Of a stretch of DNA of 16,492 bases, positions 1-7,554 are shown piece after piece. The translations under genes were made by a program, and so were the position numbers. Origin of the DNA: an uncultured Bacteroidales bacterium (GTDB taxonomy: Bacteria > Bacteroidota > Bacteroidia > Bacteroidales > Muribaculaceae); assembly GCA_949123685.1 (NCBI GenBank), contig CASBHZ010000064.1, positions 1 to 16,492 of the forward strand, given 5' to 3'. The stretch's first letter is position 1. Each line of letters opens with the position of its first letter. The notes beneath the pieces were generated by a model. That model was given only the letters and a program-made list of their open reading frames with translations. It was not told the DNA's origin and made no database searches.

Positions 1-47
1 GAGATACTATCGCGTGACTGGAGTTCAGACGTGTGCTCTTCCGATCT
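1..47. other. Illumina adapter contamination, left contig end
   Basis: This is not genomic DNA. Positions 14-47 are the 34-base TruSeq-type Read 2 adapter in the orientation that ends ...CTCTTCCGATCT, and positions 1-13 are the reverse complement of an 8-base index (GCGATAGT) followed by ATCTC. The same adapter and index occur in the opposite orientation at 16442-16492. Translation through it on the minus strand adds the artefactual tail IGRAHV to the kinase gene. The plus-strand reading frame that begins MCSSDL here is also adapter-derived. Confidence 0.98.
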
Positions 48-1155
48 CCGAGAAATAATTATAGGATACCAAGCCACCACAATCCGGATCACCGGTAAGA
101 GCATGATTATAAAGCTTGCCATAAAGTTCAGTCATGTCAACAGGCATGCCCATCAGCTCTTGAAACTCCCTGAAAATACCTACCCAGGCATTCAGATCGG
201 AGGTGCAGTTGTTGCAATGCACCATGGCTACAAGCGAACCGTCCGGGGTAGTGACCATATCAATCACTTCATACGGTTTCGAAAGTTCTTTCTCGACAAC
301 GATCATCGAGAAAGATGACGTTCCGGCAGAAACATTCCCGGTGCGCTGTTTCACAGCATTCGTGGCAACCATACCCGTCCCGGCATCACCTTCGGGAGGA
401 CATACGGGAACTCCCGGTTTAAGATTTCCGGAAATATCAAGCTTGTGTGCTCCACCTTCTGTTAACACACCGGCATTCTCACCTGCGAGAAGACACTTCG
501 GAAGGATATTTTCAAGTCTCCATGTAAAAGAATACGGGGCAATCAATTCATCAAACTGACGAATCATACGCGATGAATAATCCTTGGTTTCAGGATCGAC
601 AGGCAACATTCCCGAAGCATCCCCGATACCTAATACCTTCTCTCCCGTGAGTTGCCAATGTATATATCCAGCAAGAGTGGTGAGATAATCTATCTGCGCA
701 ACATGCTCTTCGTTATTAAGGATAGCCTGATACAGATGAGATATGCTCCAACGCAAAGGGATATTATAATTGAAAAGACGGGAAAGCTCAGCTGCGGCAA
801 TGCCTGTATTCGTATTTCTCCAGGTGCGGAATGGAACCAATATCTTGCCATCTTTGTCAAAAGGCATGTAACCATGCATCATGGCACTGACACCAATGGC
901 GGCAAGACTTTCGATTTCCACCCCATACTTCTCAAGAACGTCAGAACGAAGATCCCTATAGCAATCCTGGACACCGAACCATATGGCATCCACACTGTAG
1001 GTCCATAGATTATCTATAAGCTGGTTCTCCCATTCATGGGAACCTTGGGCTATAGGACGGTTATCCTCATCAATCAATACTGCTTTAATACGGGTTGAAC
1101 CAAGTTCTATACCAAGCACGGCTTTACCCAAACGGATAGTTTCTTTAGCATCCAT
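48..1155 (-). CDS. araB: FGGY-family carbohydrate kinase, probable L-ribulokinase (3' end missing)
   Basis: It probably phosphorylates L-ribulose to L-ribulose 5-phosphate in the cytoplasm, the second intracellular step of L-arabinose breakdown. The N-terminal FGGY fold opens with the nucleotide-binding segment [13 protein letters not shown] (about residues 15-27). MMHGY is at 92-96, the PEGDAGTG segment with the likely catalytic aspartate D257 is at about 254-261, and a phosphate-binding [11 protein letters not shown] is at 273-283. Genuine coding sequence ends at residue 369; the remaining in-frame residues up to a stop at position 25 come from adapter. Family members are usually about 500-550 residues, so roughly a third of the protein is missing. 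It lies 40 bp downstream of araA and is the last visible gene of the araR-araD-araA-araB run. Ribulokinase is inferred from context; xylulokinase or another FGGY specificity cannot be excluded from sequence alone. Confidence 0.85.
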
Positions 1156-1195
1156 ATTTAATCGGAATTAAGAAAGCATTATTTTCAAATGCCTT

Positions 1196-2731
1196 CTAAC
1201 AAAGAGACTTGTTTAGCATATAATATACCTCATTCCAACGAAGAGTATTCTTAAATCCTGATATAGTCGTATCTTTGTCGATAACCGCCAACTCAATTCC
1301 GGCAATCTCCGCATAATCCTCCCAATACTCTTGCGACAGGCTGTATGAGAAGCAGGAATGATGAGTGCCGCCGGCAAGGATCCAGGCACCTGCGCCTGTC
1401 TCGAAATCTGGCATCGGTTTCCAAAGAGCGGAAGCAACAGGGAGGTTGGGCATCGGTTTTGATTTAACGCATTCAACGTCGTTAACTATCAAACGGAAAC
1501 GGTTACCGAGATCGACAACTGTCGCAGTGCAACCGGCTCCTGGGCGTGAAGTGAACACAAGGCGGGCTGTCTGTGCCTTACGTATACCAATTCCGAGGAA
1601 ATGAACTTCAAGACGAGGCTTTTCTTCAGCGATAAGCGGACACACCTCAAGCATATGAGCCTGAAGGATTGTGCTATCCTTACCATTAAAATTCAGTGTA
1701 TAATCTTCAAGGAAAGAACAAGCCTTACCTTCCGACATTACCCATACAGAGCGATAAAGAGCCGCTGATTTCCAGTCTCCTTCAGCTCCGAAGCCATACC
1801 CCTCCGCCATAAGTCTCTGTGACGCAAGACCGGGGATCTGATCAAATCCCACAAATTTGGGATCGTTTATATTATCTGTGCCAAGGTCATCAAAATTCGT
1901 AGTGAAACCTTTAGCTCCCTTGTCTTTCAAGATAGCCCTAAGGGTAAGTTCCGCATGGGCTGCATTCCATACAGATTTATACTCATCAGATGCAGGTATC
2001 TCCATGTCATGCTGATGATCATAAAGCTTGAAATACTCATTTACAAGACAGCGTATGTCATCTTCCTTAATTTGCTTATGATATTCCATAAGCTCACTTA
2101 CCGGACAATAATCCACGTGATAGCCGAGACGCTGTTCCGCTTCAACCTTGTCTCCGTCGGTAACGGCAACATTGTTCATCTGGTCACCAAAACGGATAAT
2201 AAGCATGTCTTGAGAATCTGCCCATGCAACAGCTACCCTCTCCCATACGGCAATCTTCTTGAGAACCTCAGGATCTGTCCAATGACCAACCACAACCTTG
2301 CGGCGCACTCGCATACGTGTGCATATATGACCGAACTCTCGGTCCCCATGTGCACTTTGATTCAGATTCATGAAATCCATGTCTATTTCATTCCATGGAA
2401 TCTCGGCATTATATTGAGTGTGGAAATGGAGCAAAGGCTTGTTAAGCTGCTGTAGTCCGTGTATCCACATCTTTGCAGGAGAGAATGTATGCATCCATGT
2501 GATAACACCGGCACATTTAGGGTCATTGTTAGCTGCTTTCATTATCTCGCTCACTTCGCGTGAAGAGTTGGCAGTGCCCTTATAAACCACTTTAACAGGT
2601 AATACATCCGATTTATTAAGACCCTCAACCATCTCTTTTGAATGAGAGTCAACCTTTACTACGGCATCGCCTCCATAAAGAAGCTGTGCGCCGGTAACCC
2701 ACCATATTTCGTATTGATCAAAAATTTCCAT
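1196..2731 (-). CDS. araA: L-arabinose isomerase
   Basis: It converts L-arabinose to L-ribulose in the cytoplasm, using a divalent metal (usually manganese). The 511-residue length is close to the E. coli enzyme (500). The N-terminus contains VTGAQLLYG (12-20). Residues corresponding to the known metal and catalytic set are visible: E310 in LMAEGYGFGAEGDW, E342 in SFLEDY, H359 in QAHMLEVCP, and the HH pair 457-458 in GGTHHSCFS. All key positions are intact. The start at 2731 gives the family-typical beginning MEIFDQYEIWWVTGAQ with no in-frame extension needed. It sits 43 bp downstream of araD and 40 bp upstream of the kinase, in one minus-strand transcription unit with araR. No consensus promoter is visible in the short gaps, so co-transcription from upstream of araR is likely. 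Confidence 0.97.
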   Translation of the reverse strand: MEIFDQYEIWWVTGAQLLYGGDAVVKVDSHSKEMVEGLNKSDVLPVKVVYKGTANSSREVSEIMKAANNDPKCAGVITWMHTFSPAKMWIHGLQQLNKPLLHFHTQYNAEIPWNEIDMDFMNLNQSAHGDREFGHICTRMRVRRKVVVGHWTDPEVLKKIAVWERVAVAWADSQDMLIIRFGDQMNNVAVTDGDKVEAEQRLGYHVDYCPVSELMEYHKQIKEDDIRCLVNEYFKLYDHQHDMEIPASDEYKSVWNAAHAELTLRAILKDKGAKGFTTNFDDLGTDNINDPKFVGFDQIPGLASQRLMAEGYGFGAEGDWKSAALYRSVWVMSEGKACSFLEDYTLNFNGKDSTILQAHMLEVCPLIAEEKPRLEVHFLGIGIRKAQTARLVFTSRPGAGCTATVVDLGNRFRLIVNDVECVKSKPMPNLPVASALWKPMPDFETGAGAWILAGGTHHSCFSYSLSQEYWEDYAEIAGIELAVIDKDTTISGFKNTLRWNEVYYMLNKSLC

Positions 2732-2774
2732 GATATTCTATATTCTAAGTTTATATTATTATTTTATTAATATC

Positions 2775-3470
2775 CTATTTCTTTGTCTGACCGTAATATG
2801 CATTCGGCCCATGCTTGCGGGAGAAATGTTTTTCAACCAGAAGTGGATTCATCCTCAATGAAGGGTTCACTGCATATGCAATGCTTGCCATTTTAGCAAC
2901 CTGCTCCAACACCACTGCATTATGAACCGCATCTGCCGGAGAAATACCCCATGTGAACGGTCCATGATTCTTAACAAGAACACCGGGAGTATGCATAGGA
3001 TTCAGGTCAGCAAATCTTTCAACAATTACATTGCCAGTTTCAAGTTCATAATCTCCTTTCACTTCCGCCTCGGTCATATCACGTGTGCATGGAACTGCTT
3101 CGTGGAAATAATCGGCATGAGTAGTTCCTATGTTAGGAAGATCAATGCCTGCTTGCGACCATGCGGTTGCATAAGTGGAGTGCGTATGCACCACACCCCC
3201 TATTTCCGGAAACGCCCGATAGAGGGCGAGATGGGTTGGCGTATCAGAAGACGGACGCAAAGAACCTTCAACCACGTTGCCTGAATTGAGGTCTACGACC
3301 ACCATATCCTCCGGTTTCATGTCATCATAGCTCACGCCACTCGGCTTGATCACCACAAGACCTTTTTCGCGATCTATACCGGAGACATTACCCCATGTAA
3401 AAATCACGAGACCATGCTTAACAAGATCAAGATTTGCATTGAAAACTTTTTTCTTTAATTCCTCAAGCAT
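2775..3470 (-). CDS. araD: L-ribulose-5-phosphate 4-epimerase
   Basis: It epimerises L-ribulose 5-phosphate to D-xylulose 5-phosphate, which enters the pentose phosphate pathway. It is a class II aldolase/adducin-fold zinc enzyme. At 231 residues it has the same length as E. coli AraD. The zinc ligands are visible as H95 and H97 in VVHTHSTY and H169 in VKNHGPF. D76 (SSDTPTH), D120 (THADYF) and the C-terminal tyrosine in NAYYGQ match other conserved active-site positions. FTWGNVSG at 24-31 and KPSGV at 42-46 are the substrate phosphate-binding segments of the family. The gene begins 31 bp after the araR stop and ends 43 bp before araA. Sugar specificity for ribulose rather than fuculose phosphate follows from its size, its C-terminal tail and the araA neighbour. 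Confidence 0.97.
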   Translation of the reverse strand: MLEELKKKVFNANLDLVKHGLVIFTWGNVSGIDREKGLVVIKPSGVSYDDMKPEDMVVVDLNSGNVVEGSLRPSSDTPTHLALYRAFPEIGGVVHTHSTYATAWSQAGIDLPNIGTTHADYFHEAVPCTRDMTEAEVKGDYELETGNVIVERFADLNPMHTPGVLVKNHGPFTWGISPADAVHNAVVLEQVAKMASIAYAVNPSLRMNPLLVEKHFSRKHGPNAYYGQTKK

Positions 3471-3501
3471 AAGACTATATAATTTTTTAAGAAGCTGTTA
3501 T

Positions 3502-4188
3502 CTAAATTTTGAAATTTGCAACACTTGCATCATCCGAACAGAACTCATAAAGACGTGCACCTCTGCGCGAATTTTCTTTATCCACCATATCTGTTGGCAC
3601 AATACAACTATTCTCGAGAGCTCTCCGCCTGAAATTGCGCTTGTCAATTTTCACACCAAGCAGAGTTTCATATAGCTGCTGAAGCTGTGTCAATGTGAAA
3701 CGCTGAGGTAAAAGGCGGAATGCGATAGGTTCTGTGCGAAACTTATTCTGAATCTTACGTATCGCTTTACGAATCATGGAATCATGATCCAGACATAGAT
3801 GAGGAATCTGATTCAAATCAACCCAATAAGCATTATGAGCCTTCAAAATGTCATGGTCGATATCCGGAAAGTTAAGAAGCGCAGCATAAGCTACAGAAAC
3901 TACACGTTCCCCCGGATCCCTTTCCACTTCGCCAAATGTACCGATCTGATACATGTAGACCCCGTCGAGACCCGTAAGATTTTTAAGGACACGTTGTGCA
4001 GCATCATCAACGCTCTCTTCATAATTGACAAAACCTCCCATCAATGACCATTCTCCCTTATGGGGCTCAAAATCGCGCTTGATGAGGAGAAGTTTTAAGT
4101 TCCCCTCATTCAAGCCGAATACAATGCAGTCAACGCTCAGATATAAACGATCGTGTTGCTTATAATAGTTTTTCTCATTCTGTATCAT
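3502..4188 (-). CDS. araR: Nudix-fold transcriptional regulator of arabinose genes (AraR type)
   Basis: It is a 228-residue DNA-binding regulator made of an N-terminal Nudix domain (about 15-145) and a C-terminal winged helix (about 155-215, around RFTLTQLQQLY and RNFRRRALE). The Nudix box starts normally with G52 and E58 and keeps R66, but the REUxEE signature reads R-V-L-K-N-L, so all three signature glutamates are lost. The domain therefore should not hydrolyse nucleotides and more likely senses a ligand. This is the hallmark of the NrtR/AraR group. From memory, Bacteroides thetaiotaomicron BT0354 is the characterised AraR, with L-arabinose as effector. The gene is first in the araR-araD-araA-araB run, just downstream of a 226-bp gap with nested inverted repeats, which suggests autoregulation. 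The adjacent arabinose genes make the AraR assignment strong. Confidence 0.92.
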   Translation of the reverse strand: MIQNEKNYYKQHDRLYLSVDCIVFGLNEGNLKLLLIKRDFEPHKGEWSLMGGFVNYEESVDDAAQRVLKNLTGLDGVYMYQIGTFGEVERDPGERVVSVAYAALLNFPDIDHDILKAHNAYWVDLNQIPHLCLDHDSMIRKAIRKIQNKFRTEPIAFRLLPQRFTLTQLQQLYETLLGVKIDKRNFRRRALENSCIVPTDMVDKENSRRGARLYEFCSDDASVANFKI

Positions 4189-4203
4189 ATTCCAATCTTA
4201 TTG

Positions 4204-4385
4204 AGAAGTGATTTAAACTTTTATGAAGAAAACATGCGTTCTCATTTATTGAATTTATTTAAACTAATTTTTACGGTAAAATTTATTAAGATTGCCATAA
4301 TGTTTACAATTCTTCAGAATTTTTTATAACTTAAATTAGTTTAAACAACTTCATTTGGTTTTCGTAAAAAGTTTAAATCACTTCT
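4204..4385. promoter_or_regulatory. Nested inverted repeats, candidate AraR operator array
   Basis: The intergenic gap 4189-4414 contains two perfect inverted repeats, one inside the other. The outer arms are 4204-4222 (AGAAGTGATTTAAACTTTT) and 4367-4385, which is its exact reverse complement over 19 bases. The inner arms are 4258-4270 (TTTAAACTAATTT) and 4333-4345, exact over 13 bases. All four arms contain TTTAAACT or its complement, with the two left arms pointing towards the two right arms. The sites are 46 and 32 bp apart within each side. Placement directly upstream of araR and downstream of the symporter suggests binding by AraR, possibly with looping. No perfect TAnnTTTG promoter element for araR was found in this gap. 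Confidence 0.7.
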
Positions 4386-4414
4386 GAGTAAAGACCCTAT
4401 CTTTAATCAAATCT

Positions 4415-6094
4415 TTACCAGAAATAAATATAGAACGCTACAGTTATACCAAGTATTATTACAGTATTAACAATATCCCATGCATTCCAGCTCTGGCGGG
4501 TTGCAAGACGCTGCTCGGGAGTCGATGTGCCAAATACCAGACCCTGAATCTTTGCCGAATCCGGAGCTTTCGTAAACAAAGACACAACAAACACGACAGC
4601 AATACAGAAAAGGAGCATCCAACCGCAGAAGAAGAGCCAGTTGCAATCATAGAAAACATACTGGAAATAGCTGTGATCCCCCTCTACCGGATTGAAATCA
4701 TACCAGATCTTGGCACTCAGACGTGTCAGACCGATCACCAGCCCTGCAATAAGACCCCACATACCGCCTTGCGCTGACGCTCGCTTCCACACAATACCCA
4801 TAAGGAATGCGGCAGCTATACCAGGTGCAAGCACGGACTGAACTTCCTGAAGGTAGTTATAAAGCACGTTACCCATCGAACGCATCACCGGAATCCAAAG
4901 AATACCGAGCAATACTATCACTACAGTGGCAACCTGTCCGATACGTACAAGCTTCTTTGGCTCCGTATTCGGATGATAACGCTGATAAAAGTCTATTGTG
5001 AACAATGCGGATGACGAATTGAAAAGTGATGCCAAAGATGACATAAGGGCTGCAAGAATACCACAAACTATTAGACCTTTAACTCCTGCGGGAAGAAGCC
5101 TGGCAACAAGAGTCGGGAATGCTGCGTCGGGAGTGCTAAGCTTGAACATCTCTCCATTCACCATAATACCTTCATGGCTGAGAGCAAAAGCAATCATACC
5201 GGGAATAAGGAAAAGGAACACGGGAAGAAGCTTAAGGTAAGCTCCGAAAATGGTACCCCTGCGACTCTCTTTCTCATTCTTGCCGGAGAGCACACGCTGA
5301 ACGATAAACTGGTCAGTACACCAATACCAGAAACCGATCACGGCAGATCCGATCAGCGCACCGAGCCATGGATAATTTGCATCACCGTTATTACGTATGA
5401 GATTGGTCATGGTGTCTCCATATTCATTAACCTCCACAGCTGAACAAACACGCATCATCTCATCCCATCCTCCAAGTTCACGAAGACCGAGAACAAGGAT
5501 AATCAATGATCCCAACAAAAGGATCGGTGTCTGAAGCACAGATGTGTACAGCACAGATTTCATACCTCCCAACACTGTATAGATTGCCGTTATCACAACA
5601 AGACCGATAGCTGCAATCCAAAAGAAATCAATTCCCCAAAGAGTGTCGATACCGAAAACCTGCTGGAACACGAGTCCTCCGGCATAAACCGTAACCGCTA
5701 CTTTTGTAAGCACATAGCTGATAAGCGATATCAGTGATAAGATAGTTCGTGACGTCCCGTTGTAACGGCGTTCAAGAAATTCAGGCATCGTGTAAACCAT
5801 TGAACGGCTATAAAACGGAACAAACACCCATCCAAGGAGCAGAATCATCCACCCTTGAATCTCCCAATGCGCCATTGCCATACCACTTGAAGCGCCGGCT
5901 CCTGCAAGACCGATCAAATGCTCAGAACCGATATTCGATGCAAAAATAGACGCACCGATAGCAATCCATGTTGCATCTTTACCTCCAAGAAAATAATCGG
6001 AAGCAGTGCTCTGTTTCTGACGCGACACCCACACGATAATCATGATCAGCGCTATGGCGAAAATGCCGATCACCACCCAGTCTAAAATTGCCAT
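4415..6094 (-). CDS. Sodium:solute symporter (SSS/SGLT family), probable L-arabinose importer
   Basis: It is an inner-membrane sugar uptake protein of 559 residues with about 14 hydrophobic segments, driven by sodium. Family signatures are SDYFLGGKDATW (32-43), ASNIGSEHLIGLAGAGA (52-68), PEFLERRYNG (104-113), FWYWCTDQFIVQRVLS (255-270) and the serine-rich stretch SSLASLFNSSS (352-362), where the conserved sodium-site serines of this family lie. Length is normal for the SGLT branch. It lies 38 bp downstream of the mutarotase gene, with which it is probably co-transcribed, and 226 bp upstream of araR. Substrate cannot be read from the sequence; L-arabinose is inferred from the neighbours and from the equivalent symporter next to araR in Bacteroides. 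The start at 6094 gives MAILDWVVIG, a typical first membrane segment. Confidence 0.93.
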   Translation of the reverse strand: MAILDWVVIGIFAIALIMIIVWVSRQKQSTASDYFLGGKDATWIAIGASIFASNIGSEHLIGLAGAGASSGMAMAHWEIQGWMILLLGWVFVPFYSRSMVYTMPEFLERRYNGTSRTILSLISLISYVLTKVAVTVYAGGLVFQQVFGIDTLWGIDFFWIAAIGLVVITAIYTVLGGMKSVLYTSVLQTPILLLGSLIILVLGLRELGGWDEMMRVCSAVEVNEYGDTMTNLIRNNGDANYPWLGALIGSAVIGFWYWCTDQFIVQRVLSGKNEKESRRGTIFGAYLKLLPVFLFLIPGMIAFALSHEGIMVNGEMFKLSTPDAAFPTLVARLLPAGVKGLIVCGILAALMSSLASLFNSSSALFTIDFYQRYHPNTEPKKLVRIGQVATVVIVLLGILWIPVMRSMGNVLYNYLQEVQSVLAPGIAAAFLMGIVWKRASAQGGMWGLIAGLVIGLTRLSAKIWYDFNPVEGDHSYFQYVFYDCNWLFFCGWMLLFCIAVVFVVSLFTKAPDSAKIQGLVFGTSTPEQRLATRQSWNAWDIVNTVIILGITVAFYIYFW

Positions 6095-6108
6095 ATCATT
6101 AATATTTT

Positions 6109-6120
6109 AGATTTAAATCT
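6109..6120. promoter_or_regulatory. 12-bp perfect palindrome AGATTTAAATCT before the symporter gene
   Basis: The 38-bp gap between the mutarotase stop and the symporter start contains AGATTTAAATCT, a perfect palindrome 14 bp upstream of the symporter ATG. Its GATTTAAA half also occurs in the outer repeat upstream of araR. It could be an additional weak operator or a local mRNA structure, or chance in AT-rich DNA. Confidence 0.35.
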
Positions 6121-6132
6121 GTGAGACAACTT

Positions 6133-7293
6133 TTATTTCTTTGTAGAAAACTTATAAATACACGTGCTATTATAAGTTTCACCGGGACGCAATGTCGCTG
6201 AAGGCCATGCCGGTTTATTTGGAGTATCCGGATATTTCTGGGTCTCAAGACAAAGACCATGGCGCTGATTATAGATTTTAGCTTTTTTGCCGGTCACAGT
6301 TCCGTCAAGGAAGTTACCTGTATAAAACTGGACACCGGGTTCATTTGTAAACACTTCGAGAACAATACCTGAACGAGGATCTGTTACTCGGGCGGCACAA
6401 TCATCAAGATTCCCTTTGGTATCAAGCACGAAGTTATGATCAAAGCCATTTCCATATTTGACCTGAATATAATCCGATTCTATATCCTTACCTAAAAGTT
6501 TCTCTTCTGTAAAATCCATCGGAGTGTCTTTTACCGGTATAATCTCACCTGTTGTCATGAATGTGCTGTCAACTGGTGTGAAATTCGAGGCATTAATCCA
6601 TACCATTTCATCTGTCACACTAAGTTCCGGATCTCCTGAAAGATTAAAATATGAGTGATTAGTCAGATTGACGATAGTAGGCTTATCAGTCGTGGCTGCA
6701 TAATCAATACGAAGTGCATTGTCATTACTGAGAGTGTAAGTTACCGATGCTTTCACATTGCCGGGGAACTGATTGTCGCCATCCGGAGAGTCAAGTGAGA
6801 TTGTCAGTGTTGAATCTGAAACATTCTCGATTTTATAAACCCTGTATTGCCAGCCGAGAGTGCCCATATCCGTACCGCCATGCAGACAATGACCGAAATT
6901 ATTCTGTGGCAACTGGATAGTGTCACCGTCAATTACAAATTTACCTTGATTTATACGGTTGGCATAACGACCTATGGCTGCGCCGAAGTCTGTCTTATTT
7001 ACAGACGGCAGATAAGCGCCTATGCTGTCGAATCCTAAAACGACATCCTTCAGATTACCTTCTTTATCAGGAACCATCACAGACACTATCCTACCTCCGT
7101 AATTAGTGATACAAACTTCCATACCTGAGGCATTGGTCAGAGTTACAAGAGAAGTGGAATCTCCATTAACAACGGATTCAAAATTCTTGGGATCAAGCCC
7201 GGATTTTGTTAACTGTGCGGTGTCTTTTCCTGTACCGCAAGAGCAAACACCTGTCAATGCAAGTATAAATGCTGAATAACCTACGAGTTTCAT
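6133..7293 (-). CDS. Aldose 1-epimerase (mutarotase), predicted lipoprotein
   Basis: It interconverts the alpha and beta anomers of an aldose. The 386-residue protein carries the GalM fold with the expected catalytic residues: H138 in LHGGTD, H213 in LTNHSYFNL and the general base E350 in CLETQ. The N-terminus MKLVGYSAFILALTGVCSC is a short lipoprotein signal with a plausible lipidated C19 (V-C-S-C). It should therefore sit in the periplasm or at the outer membrane, unlike cytoplasmic GalM. It precedes the SSS symporter by 38 bp, so it may present the correct anomer of L-arabinose (or galactose) to the transporter. It is the first gene of the minus-strand arabinose run and diverges from the beta-galactosidase. 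No perfect TAnnTTTG element was found upstream, but a TAAACT/AGTTTA pair lies at 7323-7357. Sugar specificity is not determinable from sequence. Confidence 0.92.
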   Translation of the reverse strand: MKLVGYSAFILALTGVCSCGTGKDTAQLTKSGLDPKNFESVVNGDSTSLVTLTNASGMEVCITNYGGRIVSVMVPDKEGNLKDVVLGFDSIGAYLPSVNKTDFGAAIGRYANRINQGKFVIDGDTIQLPQNNFGHCLHGGTDMGTLGWQYRVYKIENVSDSTLTISLDSPDGDNQFPGNVKASVTYTLSNDNALRIDYAATTDKPTIVNLTNHSYFNLSGDPELSVTDEMVWINASNFTPVDSTFMTTGEIIPVKDTPMDFTEEKLLGKDIESDYIQVKYGNGFDHNFVLDTKGNLDDCAARVTDPRSGIVLEVFTNEPGVQFYTGNFLDGTVTGKKAKIYNQRHGLCLETQKYPDTPNKPAWPSATLRPGETYNSTCIYKFSTKK

Positions 7294-7321
7294 GATAAAA
7301 ATGTTTAAAATAGCAATTAAA

Positions 7322-7358
7322 ATAAACTCACCTTAAGATTTAGATTTTGTCAGTTTAT
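7322..7358. promoter_or_regulatory. Convergent ATAAACT...AGTTTAT pair upstream of the mutarotase gene
   Basis: ATAAACT at 7322-7328 and its exact reverse complement AGTTTAT at 7352-7358 form a 7-bp inverted repeat 29 bp upstream of the mutarotase ATG. The TAAACT/AGTTTA core and its orientation match the four arms upstream of araR. This makes it a candidate AraR site controlling the mutarotase-symporter transcript. The region is AT-rich, so the match alone is weak. Confidence 0.35.
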
Positions 7359-7408
7359 ATTAATGGGTGTAAAATTAACACTTATTATCCATACCGAGAG
7401 TTTTTTTT

Positions 7409-7432
7409 ACATGTTTTACAACATGTTTTACA
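7409..7432. repeat. Tandem 12-bp direct repeat, candidate activator or repressor site
   Basis: ACATGTTTTACA occurs twice in immediate tandem (7409-7420 and 7421-7432), identical at all 12 positions. The second copy overlaps the -33-like element of the promoter for the beta-galactosidase. A reversed partial copy, TGTAAAA, is at 7368-7374. The gap 7294-7554 (261 bp) thus holds regulatory elements for both divergent genes. Confidence 0.5.
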
Positions 7433-7456
7433 TTCCAACTAATGATTGTAACTTTG
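7427..7456 (+). promoter_or_regulatory. Bacteroides-type promoter of the beta-galactosidase gene
   Basis: TAACTTTG at 7449-7456 is a perfect match to the Bacteroides -7 consensus TAnnTTTG. TTTA at 7427-7430, 18 bp upstream, is a one-mismatch -33 element (TTTG). Transcription would start near 7460, giving a leader of about 95 nt before the ATG at 7555. Confidence 0.6.
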
Positions 7457-7465
7457 TATTTCCTT

Positions 7466-7543
7466 ATGAAAAATCAAGTAAATATTCTGCACAAGGAATA
7501 TGCACCGCATATCTCCTACTTACCTAAATTTAGACTATCTTAA
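7466..7543 (+). other. Leader with a 25-codon frame and overlapping hairpins
   Basis: The predicted untranslated leader contains a 25-codon frame (ATG at 7466, stop TAA 7541-7543, beginning MKNQVNILHKEY) that ends 11 bp before the beta-galactosidase ATG. Two small hairpins overlap within it: ATATTC 7482-7487 with GAATAT 7496-7501, and ATATGC 7498-7503 with GCATAT 7507-7512. They share 7498-7501, so only one can form at a time. Translation of the frame is not demonstrated and it may be chance. Confidence 0.25.
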
Positions 7544-7554
7544 TTTTCAAAATC

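Noticed and set aside
31..318. Plus-strand frame beginning MCSSDL.
   Set aside because: Its start codon lies in the adapter and the rest is antisense to the kinase gene.
1955..2455. Plus-strand frame of 166 codons.
   Set aside because: It is antisense to araA, whose catalytic motifs are intact, and its composition resembles no protein family I recognise.
3502..4188. Annotation as an active Nudix hydrolase.
   Set aside because: The catalytic glutamates of the Nudix box are replaced and a winged-helix domain follows, which fits a regulator.
4204..4385. The inverted repeats as a rho-independent terminator of the symporter gene.
   Set aside because: The outer and inner arms are separated by 144 and 62 bases and are AT-rich without a T tract directly after a stem.
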